Positions 19,071 to 32,578 of a DNA stretch of 64,000 bases are shown here, piece by piece (positions within the stretch are counted from its first letter, which is position 1; each line of letters opens with the position of its first letter). Origin of the DNA: Corynebacterium liangguodongii (GTDB lineage: Bacteria > Actinomycetota > Actinomycetes > Mycobacteriales > Mycobacteriaceae); contig NZ_CP026948.1 in assembly GCF_003070865.1 (NCBI RefSeq), forward strand, positions 1,178,001-1,242,000, written 5' to 3'. A model generated the notes under the pieces. That model had not been told where the DNA came from. It saw nothing but the letters and a program-made list of their open reading frames with translations, and ran no database searches. The translations under genes were made by a program, and so were the position numbers.

Positions 19071-19076
19071 AAGGTA
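19071..19076 (-). promoter_or_regulatory. -10 box, predicted leaderless promoter of L7/L12-like gene
   Basis: TACCTT on the minus strand, 7 nt before ATG 19063, directly after the ABC-F stop codon region. Confidence 0.5.
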
Positions 19077-20705
<1,629 letters not shown>

Positions 20706-20713
20706 GGCGGGTT

Positions 20714-20719
20714 AGTATA
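20714..20719 (-). promoter_or_regulatory. -10 box, predicted leaderless promoter of ABC-F gene
   Basis: TATACT on the minus strand, 8 nt before the GTG at 20705. It is close to consensus. Confidence 0.65.
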
Positions 20720-20731
20720 CCCCCGGGGACC

Positions 20732-21104
20732 CTACACCGCGAAGCCGAGCGCGCGCAGCTGTTCGCGGCCTTCCTCGGTGATCATGTGCGGGCCCCACGG
20801 CGGCATCCACACCCAGTTGATGGCCACCTCGTCGACGGCGGTGTTGTCCACCACCGCGATCGCGGCCTGCTCCTCAATGACGTCCGTGAGCGGGCACGCC
20901 GGCGAGGTCAGCGTCATGTTGATCGCGGCCCGGGTCGTGTCGCCGTCTTGCTCGATCCACAGGTCGTAGACCAAACCGAGGTCGACGACGTTGATGCCCA
21001 GCTCCGGGTCGATCACATCGTGCAAGTACTCCGCGGCGTCGGCGGCGAGCTGGATCTGCTCCTCCGTCTGCGGCGGGCGGGCCGGCGCCTTCTCGAAAGT
21101 TGAC

Positions 21105-21112
<8 letters not shown>
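20732..21112 (-). CDS. sufT: SufT, DUF59/MIP18 Fe-S assembly factor
   Basis: The 126-residue protein has the DUF59 fold (about 28-126: DVIDPELGINVVDLGLVYDL) and the TSPACPLTD segment with its conserved Cys. SufT proteins help mature Fe-S proteins under high demand. It is the last gene of the suf operon; its ATG overlaps the sufU end by 8 nt (ATGGCTGA). Confidence 0.94.
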
Positions 21113-23577
<2,465 letters not shown>

Positions 23578-23622
23578 TGTGTTCTTTCCGTGACTCTTTC
23601 TAGAAACGTGGGGCGGGGGCGG

Positions 23623-24804
23623 TTAGAGGTTGGCTTGCTCGAGCTCGCCGGAGACGCGGGCGATGAGCTCGTCGCGCACCGACTCGACCGGGATCTTGTT
23701 GAGCACTTCGTTGAAGAAGCCGCGGATGATGAGCCGGGTCGCTTCCTTCTCGGGGATGCCGCGGGCGCGCAGGTAGAACAGCTGCTCGTCGTCGAAGCGG
23801 CCCACGGTAGCGGCGTGTCCGGCGCCTGCGATCTCGCCGGTTTCAATCTCGAGGTTCGGGATGGCGTCGGCCCGGGCGCCGTCGGTCAGAACCATGTTCC
23901 GGTTCGTCTCGTACGTGTCGGTCCCCAGAGCCTCGGCGCGGATGAGCACGTCGCCGACCCAGCAGGTGCGCGCGTCGGGCTTTGCGGAGGCCTTGTCGCC
24001 CTGCAGCGCGCCCTTGTACATGACGTTGGAGCGGCAGTTGGGCACGGAGTGGTCGACGAGGAGGCGGTTTTCGATGTACTGCCCGTCGTCGGCGAAGTAG
24101 ACGCCGGTGAGCTCGACGTCGCCGCCGGGAGCGGTGAACTTCACGCGCGGGGTCATGCGGGTGACCTCGCCGCCGAAGCCCGCGACCGTGTGGCGCAACG
24201 TGGCGTCGCGGCCGACGACGATCGATTGCGCCCCGAGGTGGACGGCGTCGTCGTCCCACTGGGTGTCCACCACCGCGTAGACGCGCGAGTTATCGCCGAT
24301 CACCCAGTTGACGTTGTCGGCGTGGGTGCCGGTGCCCGCGTAGCGGACGACGACCGTGGCCGAGGAGTTCGCGCCGGATTCGATGAGGACGGTGCCGAAG
24401 GTGGTGACCTCGTCCCCGGCCCCGGTCACCGTGATGGTGACGGGCTCGGTGAGCTCGGCGTCCGCCGGGATGCTCACGATCGTGCCGGACTTCGCCGACG
24501 TAAACGCCTGCGCGGCTACGCGGTCGACGGGGGCACCGGCTGCCTTGAGCCGGGCGTCGTCAGGAGCGACCGTCTCCACGGCGACCTCGGCGGGCGCCTC
24601 GACGGAGATGTTGGCCTCCGCCACCGGGGCGAAGGAGGCGTTGTGGAGCCCGCGGATGCGGCGCAGCGAGATGAAGCGCCAGTCCTCGTCGCGCCCGCCG
24701 GGCACGGCGAAGTCATCGACGTTGAACGACGAAAACGCGTCGCCCTTGGTGTTCACGCCCGAGGCGTTGGTCACGGGGTTGGTTTCCAAAGCGGTATCTG
24801 CCAT
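23623..24804 (-). CDS. sufD: Fe-S scaffold subunit SufD
   Basis: The 393-residue protein has the beta-helix core of the SufB/SufD family and the C-terminal block QLFYLRARGIPEKEATRLIIRGFFNE. It pairs with SufB and SufC to build clusters. It lies 5 bp after sufB. An internal repeat-like V/T-rich region spans about 90-200. Confidence 0.96.
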   Translation of the reverse strand: MADTALETNPVTNASGVNTKGDAFSSFNVDDFAVPGGRDEDWRFISLRRIRGLHNASFAPVAEANISVEAPAEVAVETVAPDDARLKAAGAPVDRVAAQAFTSAKSGTIVSIPADAELTEPVTITVTGAGDEVTTFGTVLIESGANSSATVVVRYAGTGTHADNVNWVIGDNSRVYAVVDTQWDDDAVHLGAQSIVVGRDATLRHTVAGFGGEVTRMTPRVKFTAPGGDVELTGVYFADDGQYIENRLLVDHSVPNCRSNVMYKGALQGDKASAKPDARTCWVGDVLIRAEALGTDTYETNRNMVLTDGARADAIPNLEIETGEIAGAGHAATVGRFDDEQLFYLRARGIPEKEATRLIIRGFFNEVLNKIPVESVRDELIARVSGELEQANL

Positions 24805-24809
24805 TGTTT

Positions 24810-26255
24810 TTAGCCCACGGATCCTTCCATTTGCAGTTCGATGAGACGGTTGAGCTCGAGGGCGTATTCCATCGGCAACTCCTTGGCAATCGGCTCGACG
24901 AAGCCGCGCACGATCATCGCCATCGCCTCTTCCTCGGCAATCCCGCGGGACATGAGGTAGAACAGCTGCTCCTCGGAGACCTTCGAGACCTTCGCCTCGT
25001 GGCCGAGGGTGACGTGGTCATTGCGGATGTCGTTGTACGGGTAGGTATCCGAGCGCGAGATGTTATCCACCAGCAGGGCGTCGCACTCGACGTTGGAGGC
25101 CGAGTGGTGCGCGTTCGGGTTGATCTGCACCAGCCCGCGGTAGGCGGCGCGGCCGCCGCCGCGGGCGACCGACTTCGACACGATGGTCGAGGACGTGTGC
25201 GGGGCCATGTGGGTCATCTTCGCGCCCGTGTCCTGGAACTGGCCCTCGCCGGCGAAGGCGACGGAGAGCACCTCGCCCTTGGCATACGGCCCGGTCATCC
25301 ATACGGCCGGGTACTTCATGGTCACCTTGGAGCCGATGTTGCCGTCGACCCATTCCATGGTCGCGCCCTCTTCCGCCTTGGCGCGCTTGGTCACCAGGTT
25401 GTAGACGTTGTTCGACCAGTTCTGGATCGTGGTGTAGCGGCAGCGGCCGCCCTTCTTCACAATGATCTCGACGACCGCGGAGTGCAGGGAGTCGGACTTG
25501 TAGATCGGCGCGGTGCAGCCCTCGACGTAGTGGACGTAGGCGTCCTCGTCGACGATGATGAGGGTGCGCTCGAACTGGCCCATGTTCTCCGTGTTGATGC
25601 GGAAGTAGGCCTGTAGCGGAATATCCACGTGCACGCCCTTGGGCACGTAGATGAAGGACCCGCCGGACCACACGGCCGAATTCAGCGCGGAGAACTTGTT
25701 GTCGCCGGCCGGGATGACGGTGCCGAAGTACTCCTTGAACAGATCCTCGTGCTCGCGCAGTGCGGTGTCGGTGTCGACGAAAATAACGCCCTTTTCCTCC
25801 AGGTCCTGGCGGATCTGGTGGTAGACCACCTCGGACTCGTACTGCGCCGCGACGCCGGCGACGAGGCGCTGCTTCTCGGCCTCGGGGATGCCGAGCTTGT
25901 CATAGGTGTTCTTGATGTCCTCCGGCAGGTCCTCCCAGCTGGTGGCCTGCTGCTCGGTGGAGCGCACGTAGTACTTGATGTTGTCGAAGTCGATCCCGCT
26001 CAGGTCGGCGCCCCAGGTCGGCATCGGCTTCTTCTCAAAGATGTCCAGGGCCTTGAGGCGCTGGTTGAGCATCCACTCCGGCTCGTTCTTGATACCGGAG
26101 ATGTCCTTGACCACGTCGGCATCGAGGCCGCGTCGGGCGGACGCCCCGGCGACGTCGGAGTCGTGCCACCCGTAGTTGTAGGCGCCAATAGATTCGATGA
26201 TCTCATCGTCGTTCATCGGCCTCTCGAGGCCGGGTGCGGCTTGTGTCTCAGTCAA
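24810..26255 (-). CDS. sufB: Fe-S scaffold subunit SufB
   Basis: The 481-residue scaffold protein contains the conserved [15 protein letters not shown]-terminal block, the [22 protein letters not shown] core and the C-terminal [23 protein letters not shown] block shared with SufD. Start chosen is TTG 26255 (MTETQAAPG), with AAAGGAG upstream and 8-nt overlap with the sufR stop (TTGACTGA); the first internal ATG would lose 13 residues. Confidence 0.95.
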   Translation of the reverse strand: MTETQAAPGLERPMNDDEIIESIGAYNYGWHDSDVAGASARRGLDADVVKDISGIKNEPEWMLNQRLKALDIFEKKPMPTWGADLSGIDFDNIKYYVRSTEQQATSWEDLPEDIKNTYDKLGIPEAEKQRLVAGVAAQYESEVVYHQIRQDLEEKGVIFVDTDTALREHEDLFKEYFGTVIPAGDNKFSALNSAVWSGGSFIYVPKGVHVDIPLQAYFRINTENMGQFERTLIIVDEDAYVHYVEGCTAPIYKSDSLHSAVVEIIVKKGGRCRYTTIQNWSNNVYNLVTKRAKAEEGATMEWVDGNIGSKVTMKYPAVWMTGPYAKGEVLSVAFAGEGQFQDTGAKMTHMAPHTSSTIVSKSVARGGGRAAYRGLVQINPNAHHSASNVECDALLVDNISRSDTYPYNDIRNDHVTLGHEAKVSKVSEEQLFYLMSRGIAEEEAMAMIVRGFVEPIAKELPMEYALELNRLIELQMEGSVG

Positions 26256-26964
26256 GATCTCCGCTCCTTTCGGTGTGTGTCTCGCCTACCGCCCGTTTCC
26301 GGGATACGGCGGCGAGTGGAATGTTGGTCGTGCAAATGCCGTTGCCGTCCGCGATCGACGCGAGCGGCTGGACGTGTCTGCCGACGAGCGCCGAGATGGC
26401 TTCGTGTTCCGCCTCGCAGATCTCCGGGTGCTCCGCCGCCACCGCCGATACCGGGCAGTGGTGCTGGCAGATCTGGATCCCTGTGCCTGCGCGCGTCACT
26501 GTTGCAGCGTACCCGTTGGTATCGAGCGCGTCCGCCAGCTGGTGGGCCACCTGCTCGATGTCCCCGCCAGCCTTATCGACGCCTTCGACGCCGCCGAGAA
26601 TTTTCCTCGCCCGAGCGGCCGCCAGGGCCTTGACGGCTTCGGCGCCACCGATTTCCTTCAGCGCGTCGATCGCCTCCGTGGCGAGAGAGTCGTATTGGCT
26701 GCCGAAGTGGCTGCGCCCGGCCTCGGTGAGCCGGTAGTGCTTGGCGGGCCGGCCCCGCGAGGTGGTCACCCCTGCAACGCCGTGCGGCTCACAGGTCTCG
26801 GCAAGCTGTTCTTCGACCAGCTTGTCAAGGTGGCGGCGCACGCCCGCGGCGGAGAGCCCGAGCAGGCCTCCGAGCTCGGTGGCGGCGACGGGGCCGTGCT
26901 TGAGCAGGGCGGACATGACCTCCTTGCGGGTTTGTCCGCCGATAGAGCGAGCGTTGTCCTCCAT
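26248..26964 (-). CDS. sufR: SufR, Fe-S-sensing repressor of the suf operon
   Basis: The 238-residue winged-helix protein (HTH about 14-55: [24 protein letters not shown]) has four C-terminal cysteines C166, C170, C183 and C211 that match the cluster-binding region of SufR. Apo and holo forms tune suf transcription. It is the first gene of the operon. ATG 26964 was chosen because GGAGG lies 8 nt upstream; a GTG at 26973 overlaps that site. Confidence 0.95.
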   Translation of the reverse strand: MEDNARSIGGQTRKEVMSALLKHGPVAATELGGLLGLSAAGVRRHLDKLVEEQLAETCEPHGVAGVTTSRGRPAKHYRLTEAGRSHFGSQYDSLATEAIDALKEIGGAEAVKALAAARARKILGGVEGVDKAGGDIEQVAHQLADALDTNGYAATVTRAGTGIQICQHHCPVSAVAAEHPEICEAEHEAISALVGRHVQPLASIADGNGICTTNIPLAAVSRKRAVGETHTERSGDLD

Positions 26965-27021
26965 TGTCGACACCTCCGTTTCTTCCTCGCCTTCCGCATT
27001 CTCCTCGTACGCCTTTTTCCA

Positions 27022-27031
27022 ACACTAGTGT
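27022..27031. promoter_or_regulatory. Palindrome at the sufR promoter (SufR operator candidate)
   Basis: ACACTAGTGT is a perfect palindrome that contains TAGTGT, a possible -10 for sufR. A second inverted repeat CCGCATGTGCGG is at 27045-27056. SufR autoregulation would fit. Confidence 0.4.
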
Positions 27032-27080
27032 GTAGAAATTCATTCCGCATGTGCGGCCCCGGGTGCGCCGCCGGCTTTTG

Positions 27081-27086
27081 TAGACT
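27081..27086 (+). promoter_or_regulatory. -10 box, predicted leaderless promoter of mptB
   Basis: TAGACT lies 8 nt before GTG 27095 and 11 nt before ATG 27098. Confidence 0.55.
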
Positions 27087-27094
27087 GCTCGCTT

Positions 27095-28768
27095 GTGATG
27101 ACACGGCGCACGGCGGGGCCAGGGGCGCGGCGCGCCCGGCGAGGAAGCGGGCTAACCCAGGTGCTCCCTCGGCTGGGGAGGCCGGGTTCGCGCTCGGCGC
27201 GGCTGCACAAGACGCACGAGGCATCGCGTGGCGACGCCTCTGTGGTACGCCCCTCCACACCGGAGGCGAACCGGTTCGCGCTGCTACGCTGGATTGGCCT
27301 GATGGGGACGATTCTCATCGGCCTCGGCGGCCTGGGCGGCGGGGCGTTGCCCGTAGTGGACAACCCGTATGCGGCCCTGCCCGGCGGGGCGCTACTCGGG
27401 CGGATGCTGCAGGCGTCGTCCTCCCTCATCCTCATCGGCGTGGGCATGCTCGTGGCCGCTTGGCTGTTCATGGCCCCGTTCGTCGGCGCCGCCGGCGTGC
27501 CGGGGCGCGTGGGAACGGCGGTGACCGTGCGCACCTTCATCGCGTGGGTGATCCCGCTCATCCCCACCGCTCCCCTGTTCACCCAGGACATCTACTCCTA
27601 CCTCGCGCAGGGCTCGATCGTGGCCCAGGGTCTCGACCCCTATGCCGCCGGGCCCGTAGAAACCCTCGGCGCGGAGCACCCCCTCGCCCGGTCGGTGCCG
27701 TTTATCTGGGCGCAATCCTCCAGCCCGTACGGGCCCGTCGCGCTGAGCATCTCCGCGGCGCTCTCGCGCCTGACGGGGGATTCCATCGTTGCCGGCGTCT
27801 ACGCGCACCGGCTCGTCTCGCTGGCCGGCATCGCCGCCGCGGCGTGGGGAGTGGTCGCGCTGGCGCGGCGCAGCTCGGTCTTCGCCCCCGCTGCCTTATG
27901 GCTCGGGATCTTAAACCCGCTGCTCATCTTGCACCTCGTCGGCGGGATCCACAACGAGGCGATCCTGCTCGGCTTCCTGCTTGTCGGCCTCGAGGTGGGC
28001 CTGCGCGGGCTCGATTCCCTCAGCTCGCGCCCCGGGCACGCGTGGGCCCTGCTTCTCGCCTCCGGCGCGCTCATCTCCTGCGCGGGGCTGGTCAAGGTCA
28101 CGGGGTTTATCGGCCTTGGGTTCACCGGGATGGCGCTGGCGCGCCGGCTCGCCACTAGGTGGCCGGCCGCCGGGGCGATCGCCGCGGCCGCGGCGCTGCA
28201 GGCCGGGCTCCTGGTGGCCACCACCGTGGCGGTCAGCCTCGCCAGCGGGATCGGCTACGGGTGGGTGACCGGCCAGGGCGGCGCCGCGACGATCAGGAGC
28301 TGGCTGTCCATCACCACGGACATCGGCGTGATCGGCGGCCACGTAGGGATGCTGCTCGGCCTGGGAGATCACATCGAGGCCATGCTGGTGGTCACCCGTG
28401 CCGCGGGGCTGGCGGTGGCAGCGGCGTTTATGGCGCGCATGCTGTGGGCGACCTTCCGCGGGACGATCCACCCCGTCGGCGGCCTCGGCGTGGCCACGGT
28501 GGTGCTGGTGATCCTCTTCCCCGTTGTCCACCCCTGGTACCCGCTGTGGGCCATCGTGCCGCTGGCGGCGTGGGCCAACCGCCAGCTCTTCCGGATTGGT
28601 GTGGCGGCCTATTCGGCGATCTTCAGCTTCCTCGTCCTGCCCCGCGGGCTCGCGCTCGACCCCGGCGCGGTGGTGACCATCTACGCCAGCGCGGCAGTGG
28701 CGTTTGCCACCCTGTGCGCCTTGGCGTGGTGGCTCTACCGACGATTCGGGCGGGCGAGTCTAAACTAG
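27095..28768 (+). CDS. mptB: Alpha-(1->6)-mannosyltransferase MptB-like, GT-C
   Basis: The 557-residue polytopic protein has about 12-13 membrane segments and the GT-C first-loop acidic motif in TQDIYSYLAQG (about 168-178), which is the catalytic Asp region of polyprenol-phosphate-mannose-using transferases. In Corynebacterium MptB starts the lipomannan backbone in the periplasm, next to the suf operon as here. The first about 60 residues are basic and variable. GTG 27095 and ATG 27098 are both possible starts. Confidence 0.9.
   Translation: MMTRRTAGPGARRARRGSGLTQVLPRLGRPGSRSARLHKTHEASRGDASVVRPSTPEANRFALLRWIGLMGTILIGLGGLGGGALPVVDNPYAALPGGALLGRMLQASSSLILIGVGMLVAAWLFMAPFVGAAGVPGRVGTAVTVRTFIAWVIPLIPTAPLFTQDIYSYLAQGSIVAQGLDPYAAGPVETLGAEHPLARSVPFIWAQSSSPYGPVALSISAALSRLTGDSIVAGVYAHRLVSLAGIAAAAWGVVALARRSSVFAPAALWLGILNPLLILHLVGGIHNEAILLGFLLVGLEVGLRGLDSLSSRPGHAWALLLASGALISCAGLVKVTGFIGLGFTGMALARRLATRWPAAGAIAAAAALQAGLLVATTVAVSLASGIGYGWVTGQGGAATIRSWLSITTDIGVIGGHVGMLLGLGDHIEAMLVVTRAAGLAVAAAFMARMLWATFRGTIHPVGGLGVATVVLVILFPVVHPWYPLWAIVPLAAWANRQLFRIGVAAYSAIFSFLVLPRGLALDPGAVVTIYASAAVAFATLCALAWWLYRRFGRASLN
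28761..28766 (+). promoter_or_regulatory. -10 box, predicted leaderless promoter of ABC ATPase
   Basis: TAAACT, with its last T being the first base of the mptB stop, lies 8 nt before ATG 28775. Confidence 0.6.
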
Positions 28769-28774
28769 CCAGCC

Positions 28775-29731
28775 ATGCAGAAGACCTCTGATGCCCCCGC
28801 GCTCGTCGTCGAGGCCGTGACCAAGACCTTCTCTTCCGGACGGTCCGGGGCGGTGGTCACTGCGGTGGACGGGCTGAGTTTCTGCGCCCAGCGCGGAGAA
28901 GTGCTCGCGCTGCTCGGGCCGAACGGCGCGGGAAAGACCACCACCATCGACATGTGCGAAGGCTTTACCCGCCCGAGCAGCGGGCGCATCCGGGTGCTTG
29001 GGCTCGACCCGAGCACCCAGCCCGAGGCCCTGCGCGCCCGCATCGGCATCATGCTCCAAGGTGGTGGGTCCTATTCCGGCATCCGGGTGCGGGAGATGCT
29101 CGAGCTCACCGCGCGCTACAACGTCGATCCCCTAGACCCTGACTGGCTCATCGACCTCCTCGGGCTGCGGGGTGTAGAGCGGACGACCTATCGCCGCCTC
29201 TCCGGAGGCCAACAGCAGCGCCTCTCCCTGGCGCTCGCGTTGATCGGCCGCCCGGAGCTGGTTTTTTTGGACGAGCCGACGGCGGGGATGGACGCCCAGT
29301 CCCGCATCGCGGTGTGGGAGATCATCGGCGCGCTCAAACGCGACGGGGTGACCGTCGTGCTCACCACCCACCTCATGGACGAGGCCGAGGCCTTGGCAGA
29401 CCACGTCGTTATCGTCGACCACGGCAGGGTCGTGGGCCAGGGTAGCCCGGCCGAGCTCACGGCACGGGAAGAGGTTCCGTCGGTGAGCATCCTCACGGAT
29501 CGCGAGCTCGACCTCGTCGCGTTGGGAAGGGCGCTTGAGGGCCGTGGCGTCGATACGCACAAGGCCCGGCCGCTGCGCTACCGCGTAAGCGGCGGGGCGG
29601 ACCCGGGGATCGTTGCCTCCATTGCGGCCGAGGCGCAGCGTCAGGGCGTGTTGCTGCGCGAGCTCAGTGTCACCCACCGCACCCTCGAAGACGTCTTTTT
29701 GGACATGACGGGCCGAGAGCTGCGCAGCTAG
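28775..29731 (+). CDS. ABC transporter ATP-binding protein
   Basis: The 318-residue ATPase has Walker A GPNGAGKT (48-55), signature LSGGQQQR (142-149) and Walker B LVFLDEPTAGMD (162-172), followed by a C-terminal extension of the DrrA/CcmA drug-export type. It pairs with the permease gene 20 bp downstream. Position between mptB and ctaA is conserved in Corynebacterium; substrate unknown. Confidence 0.95.
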   Translation: MQKTSDAPALVVEAVTKTFSSGRSGAVVTAVDGLSFCAQRGEVLALLGPNGAGKTTTIDMCEGFTRPSSGRIRVLGLDPSTQPEALRARIGIMLQGGGSYSGIRVREMLELTARYNVDPLDPDWLIDLLGLRGVERTTYRRLSGGQQQRLSLALALIGRPELVFLDEPTAGMDAQSRIAVWEIIGALKRDGVTVVLTTHLMDEAEALADHVVIVDHGRVVGQGSPAELTAREEVPSVSILTDRELDLVALGRALEGRGVDTHKARPLRYRVSGGADPGIVASIAAEAQRQGVLLRELSVTHRTLEDVFLDMTGRELRS

Positions 29732-29751
29732 CCAGCCAAGAAAGGTATCTC

Positions 29752-30531
29752 ATGACGTACGCACTACCTCCCGGAACGTTTTCTCCCCGGCCTCGCCGCG
29801 CCCCGGTGGCGCGCATGGCGCTCGCTCAGGGCCGCGTGGAGGCGGCCCTCATGCTGCGCCACGGCGAGCAGCTCATGCTCAACCTCATTATCCCGGCCGC
29901 GATCCTCATCGCGGCGGCCAAGCTTCCCCTGCCGGGGGCGATCGACGGGCGTGCCGCGCAGCTTAGCCACCTCGTGCCGGTCGTCTTCGCCGTCGCGGCG
30001 AGCAGCGCGGGCTTTACCGGCCAGGCGATCGCGCTCGCCTTCGATCGGCGCTACGGAGCGCTCAAGCGCGCCGGTGCCTCGGGCGTGCCGGCGTGGACGA
30101 TCATCGCCGGGAAGATCCTGGGCGTGCTCGCCATGGTCGCGGTCCAAATCATCGTGCTCGGCGCGCTCGCGCTCGCGCTCGGCTGGCGAGTATCCGCCGC
30201 CGGGGCCGCCTTCGGGGCGCTCACATTGCTCCTCGGCGTTGCGTGCTTTACCGCCCTTGGCCTGCTCATGGGGGGATCGCTGAGCTCGGAGCTGGTGCTT
30301 GCCCTCGCGAACCTCGCGTGGCTCGCCCTCGTGGGCACCCTCGGCTACGTTGCCTACGTGGGCTCGCTCGCCAGCGCCGGGTGGTTCAACGCCGTACCCA
30401 CCGTCGCCCTGGCCGGGGCGCTCTCGCAGGCGTTCGTCGGCGTGGTCGACTCCGCGGCCTGGATAGCACTGGTCGCGTGGGCCGTCCTCGCCGTCGCCGC
30501 GGCGGTGCGGTGGTTCCGTTTCGACGGCTAG
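29752..30531 (+). CDS. ABC-2-type transporter permease
   Basis: The 259-residue protein has six hydrophobic segments typical of ABC-2 exporters after a short basic N-terminus. It forms the membrane part for the preceding ATPase. AAGAAAGG precedes the start. Immediately after the TAG stop are 12-bp tandem repeats (GGCTMGCTCAYC) leading in frame to a second TAG. Confidence 0.9.
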   Translation: MTYALPPGTFSPRPRRAPVARMALAQGRVEAALMLRHGEQLMLNLIIPAAILIAAAKLPLPGAIDGRAAQLSHLVPVVFAVAASSAGFTGQAIALAFDRRYGALKRAGASGVPAWTIIAGKILGVLAMVAVQIIVLGALALALGWRVSAAGAAFGALTLLLGVACFTALGLLMGGSLSSELVLALANLAWLALVGTLGYVAYVGSLASAGWFNAVPTVALAGALSQAFVGVVDSAAWIALVAWAVLAVAAAVRWFRFDG

Positions 30532-30567
30532 CTCACCGGCTCGCTCACCGGCTCGCTCATCGGCTAG
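30526..30567 (+). repeat. 12-bp tandem repeat across a stop codon
   Basis: Units GGCTAGCTCACC, GGCTCGCTCACC, GGCTCGCTCATC and a final GGCTAG run from the permease stop codon. The frame through them reads LTGSLTGSLIG between two TAG codons. Confidence 0.9.
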
Positions 30568-30587
30568 GCGGCGGGGCGGGCGTCGAT

Positions 30588-30593
30588 TAGACT
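30588..30593 (+). promoter_or_regulatory. Putative -10 element of ctaA
   Basis: TAGACT about 46 bp upstream of the favoured ctaA start. Confidence 0.45.
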
Positions 30594-30639
30594 AAGTATC
30601 CATCGAAAGTTTGAGGCAAGGAAGGTGCGTGCGAACGCC

Positions 30640-31575
30640 ATGGTTGCGACCTTAAGCAAGGATTCCACCCCGCGCGGGCGGCGGGAAGGCCCCACTGTGG
30701 CGCTGCAGCGCAGGCTCGCCCTCGTGCTCCTGTTGTGCCAGGGCGGCATCACGGTCTCCGGCTCGCTCGTGCGCGTCACCGGCTCCGGGCTGGGCTGCAG
30801 CCAGTGGCCGCTGTGCAACGCCGACTCCCTGGTCCCCGTCGCGGGCGCCGCCCCCCTCGTGCACCAGGCCATCGAGTTTGGCAACCGCTTGCTGACCTTC
30901 GTCGTCTCCGCCGCGGCGATCGCCGTCGTCATCGCCGCCCACCGCGCGGGACGTCGCCGAGAGATCAAGGCGCTCGCCTGGGCCTCGATCGGGGGCGTTG
31001 TCCTCCAGGCGATTATCGGCGGCATCTCCGTGCTCGTGGACCTGCGGTGGTGGGCGGTGGCCGTCCACTTCCTGCCGTCCATGGCGCTGGTGTGGGTCGC
31101 GGCCCTGCTTTATATGCGCATCGCCGAGCCGGACGAGGCCCCATTGATCGTGCGCTTCGCGCCCGCAGCCCGCCGCCTGGCCGCCCTCGCCGCGGCGGCG
31201 CTGTGCGTCGTGCTCGTTACCGGCACGATGGTCACGGGCTCTGGCCCGCACTCCGGCGACGCGACGGTGGGAATGGAGGGCCGCCTTGCCCTCGATACGG
31301 AAATGCTCGCCTACGTCCACGCCGCCTGCATGTACGCCTACCTCATCGCCACCTTGTGCACCGTCTACCTCCTGCGGCGCTCGCACGCACCGGCGGACGC
31401 GTTTTCCACCGCCGTCGTCCTCGTGGCGATGATCATCATCCAGTGGGGCATCGGGGTGGCCCAGTTCTACCTCGGGGTGCCACGCTGGACCGTGCCCATG
31501 CACATCGCCATGTCCTCGGTTGTCGTCGCCGCAACCGCGTTCTTGTGGGCGCACGGCCGCAGGCGGCTGCCGTAG
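30640..31575 (+). CDS. ctaA: Heme A synthase, COX15/CtaA family
   Basis: The roughly 311-residue membrane protein has eight membrane segments and the conserved His residues of the two heme-binding halves: VHQAIEFGNRLL, VHFLPSMALVW, VHAACMYAYLI and MHIAMSSVVV. It oxidises heme O to heme A for the aa3 oxidase. A GTG at 30625 gives a longer N-terminus, but its AAGGA is too close; the ATG at 30640 is therefore preferred, with moderate certainty. ctaB lies about 1 kb downstream on the other strand. Confidence 0.93.
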   Translation: MVATLSKDSTPRGRREGPTVALQRRLALVLLLCQGGITVSGSLVRVTGSGLGCSQWPLCNADSLVPVAGAAPLVHQAIEFGNRLLTFVVSAAAIAVVIAAHRAGRRREIKALAWASIGGVVLQAIIGGISVLVDLRWWAVAVHFLPSMALVWVAALLYMRIAEPDEAPLIVRFAPAARRLAALAAAALCVVLVTGTMVTGSGPHSGDATVGMEGRLALDTEMLAYVHAACMYAYLIATLCTVYLLRRSHAPADAFSTAVVLVAMIIIQWGIGVAQFYLGVPRWTVPMHIAMSSVVVAATAFLWAHGRRRLP

Positions 31576-31601
31576 CCTAGCGCGCACATCGCCCCGTGCC
31601 C

Positions 31602-31607
31602 TAGTCT
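31602..31607 (+). promoter_or_regulatory. -10 box, predicted leaderless promoter of qor
   Basis: TAGTCT lies 8 nt before ATG 31616, with no ribosome-binding site. Confidence 0.6.
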
Positions 31608-31615
31608 GGGTGGGC

Positions 31616-32578
31616 ATGAAGGCGATTTTTGTCACGGAAACCGGTGGGCCCGAGGTCTTAAACGTCGTCGATCGGCCCGAGCCTCGCCCCGCGCCCGACG
31701 AGGTGCTCGTCGAGGTCGCCTACGCCGGGGTCAACTACATTGACACCTACTTCCGCTCAGGGTCCTATGCCCAGGAGCTTCCCTACATTCCCGGTTCGGA
31801 GGGCTGCGGCCGCGTGCTCGCCGACCCCGCCGGCGAGATCGCCGCGGGCACGGTCGTGGCGTGGCACGACGCCCCCGGCTCCTACGCGGAGCGGGTCTGC
31901 GTGAAGCGCAACCGTCTCGTCGCGGTGCCTGAGGGCATCGATCTGCCCGTCGCGGCCTCGATGCTTCTGCAGGGCATGACCGCCCACTACCTGCTCTTTG
32001 GCACCCGAGAGACGCGCGAGGGCGATACCTTGCTGGTCACCGCCGGGGCGGGCGGGGTCGGCCTCGTGCTCACGCAGATGGCGGTGAGCGCCGGGGCGAT
32101 TGTCTACTCGGTGACCTCGACGCCGGAGAAGGCGGCGCTCGCCGCCGAGGCGGGCGCGTCCGCTGTCTTCGGCTACGACGATTTCGCCGCCAAGGCCCGC
32201 GAGGCCACCGGCGGGCGCGGCGTCGACGCGGTGTTCGACGGCGTGGGCAAGACGACGTTTCCGCAGGCGCTTGAGGCGTGCCGCCCGCGCGGCCTGGTCT
32301 GCTCCTTCGGCTCAGCCTCGGGAGAGGTCGAGGGCTTTGCCATCCAGGAGCTCAACAAGCACGGCTCGCTCTTCCTCACCCGCCCCTCCATCGGCGCGTA
32401 CGTCGCCAGCGACGACGAGTTCCGCCTGCGCGCCCAGGCGGTGGTGCGCGCGATCGAGGAGGGCTCGTTGCGGTTGAGGATCCACGAGCCTTTCCTGCTT
32501 GACGACGCCATCGCCGCCCACACCGAACTCCAGGCGCGCCGCACCACCGGCTCGGTCGTGCTCAAGGTCGCGGGCTAG
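31616..32578 (+). CDS. qor: NADPH:quinone oxidoreductase (zeta-crystallin-like)
   Basis: The 320-residue MDR-family protein lacks zinc ligands and has the nucleotide motif [15 protein letters not shown] (about 141-155) and the quinone-reductase segment [15 protein letters not shown]. It likely reduces quinones with NADPH. The stop codon shares a CTAG with ctaB. Confidence 0.92.
   Translation: MKAIFVTETGGPEVLNVVDRPEPRPAPDEVLVEVAYAGVNYIDTYFRSGSYAQELPYIPGSEGCGRVLADPAGEIAAGTVVAWHDAPGSYAERVCVKRNRLVAVPEGIDLPVAASMLLQGMTAHYLLFGTRETREGDTLLVTAGAGGVGLVLTQMAVSAGAIVYSVTSTPEKAALAAEAGASAVFGYDDFAAKAREATGGRGVDAVFDGVGKTTFPQALEACRPRGLVCSFGSASGEVEGFAIQELNKHGSLFLTRPSIGAYVASDDEFRLRAQAVVRAIEEGSLRLRIHEPFLLDDAIAAHTELQARRTTGSVVLKVAG

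Noticed and set aside
30532-30600. Small hypothetical gene after the ABC permease
   Set aside because: The only frame is the short repeat stretch without a start signal.
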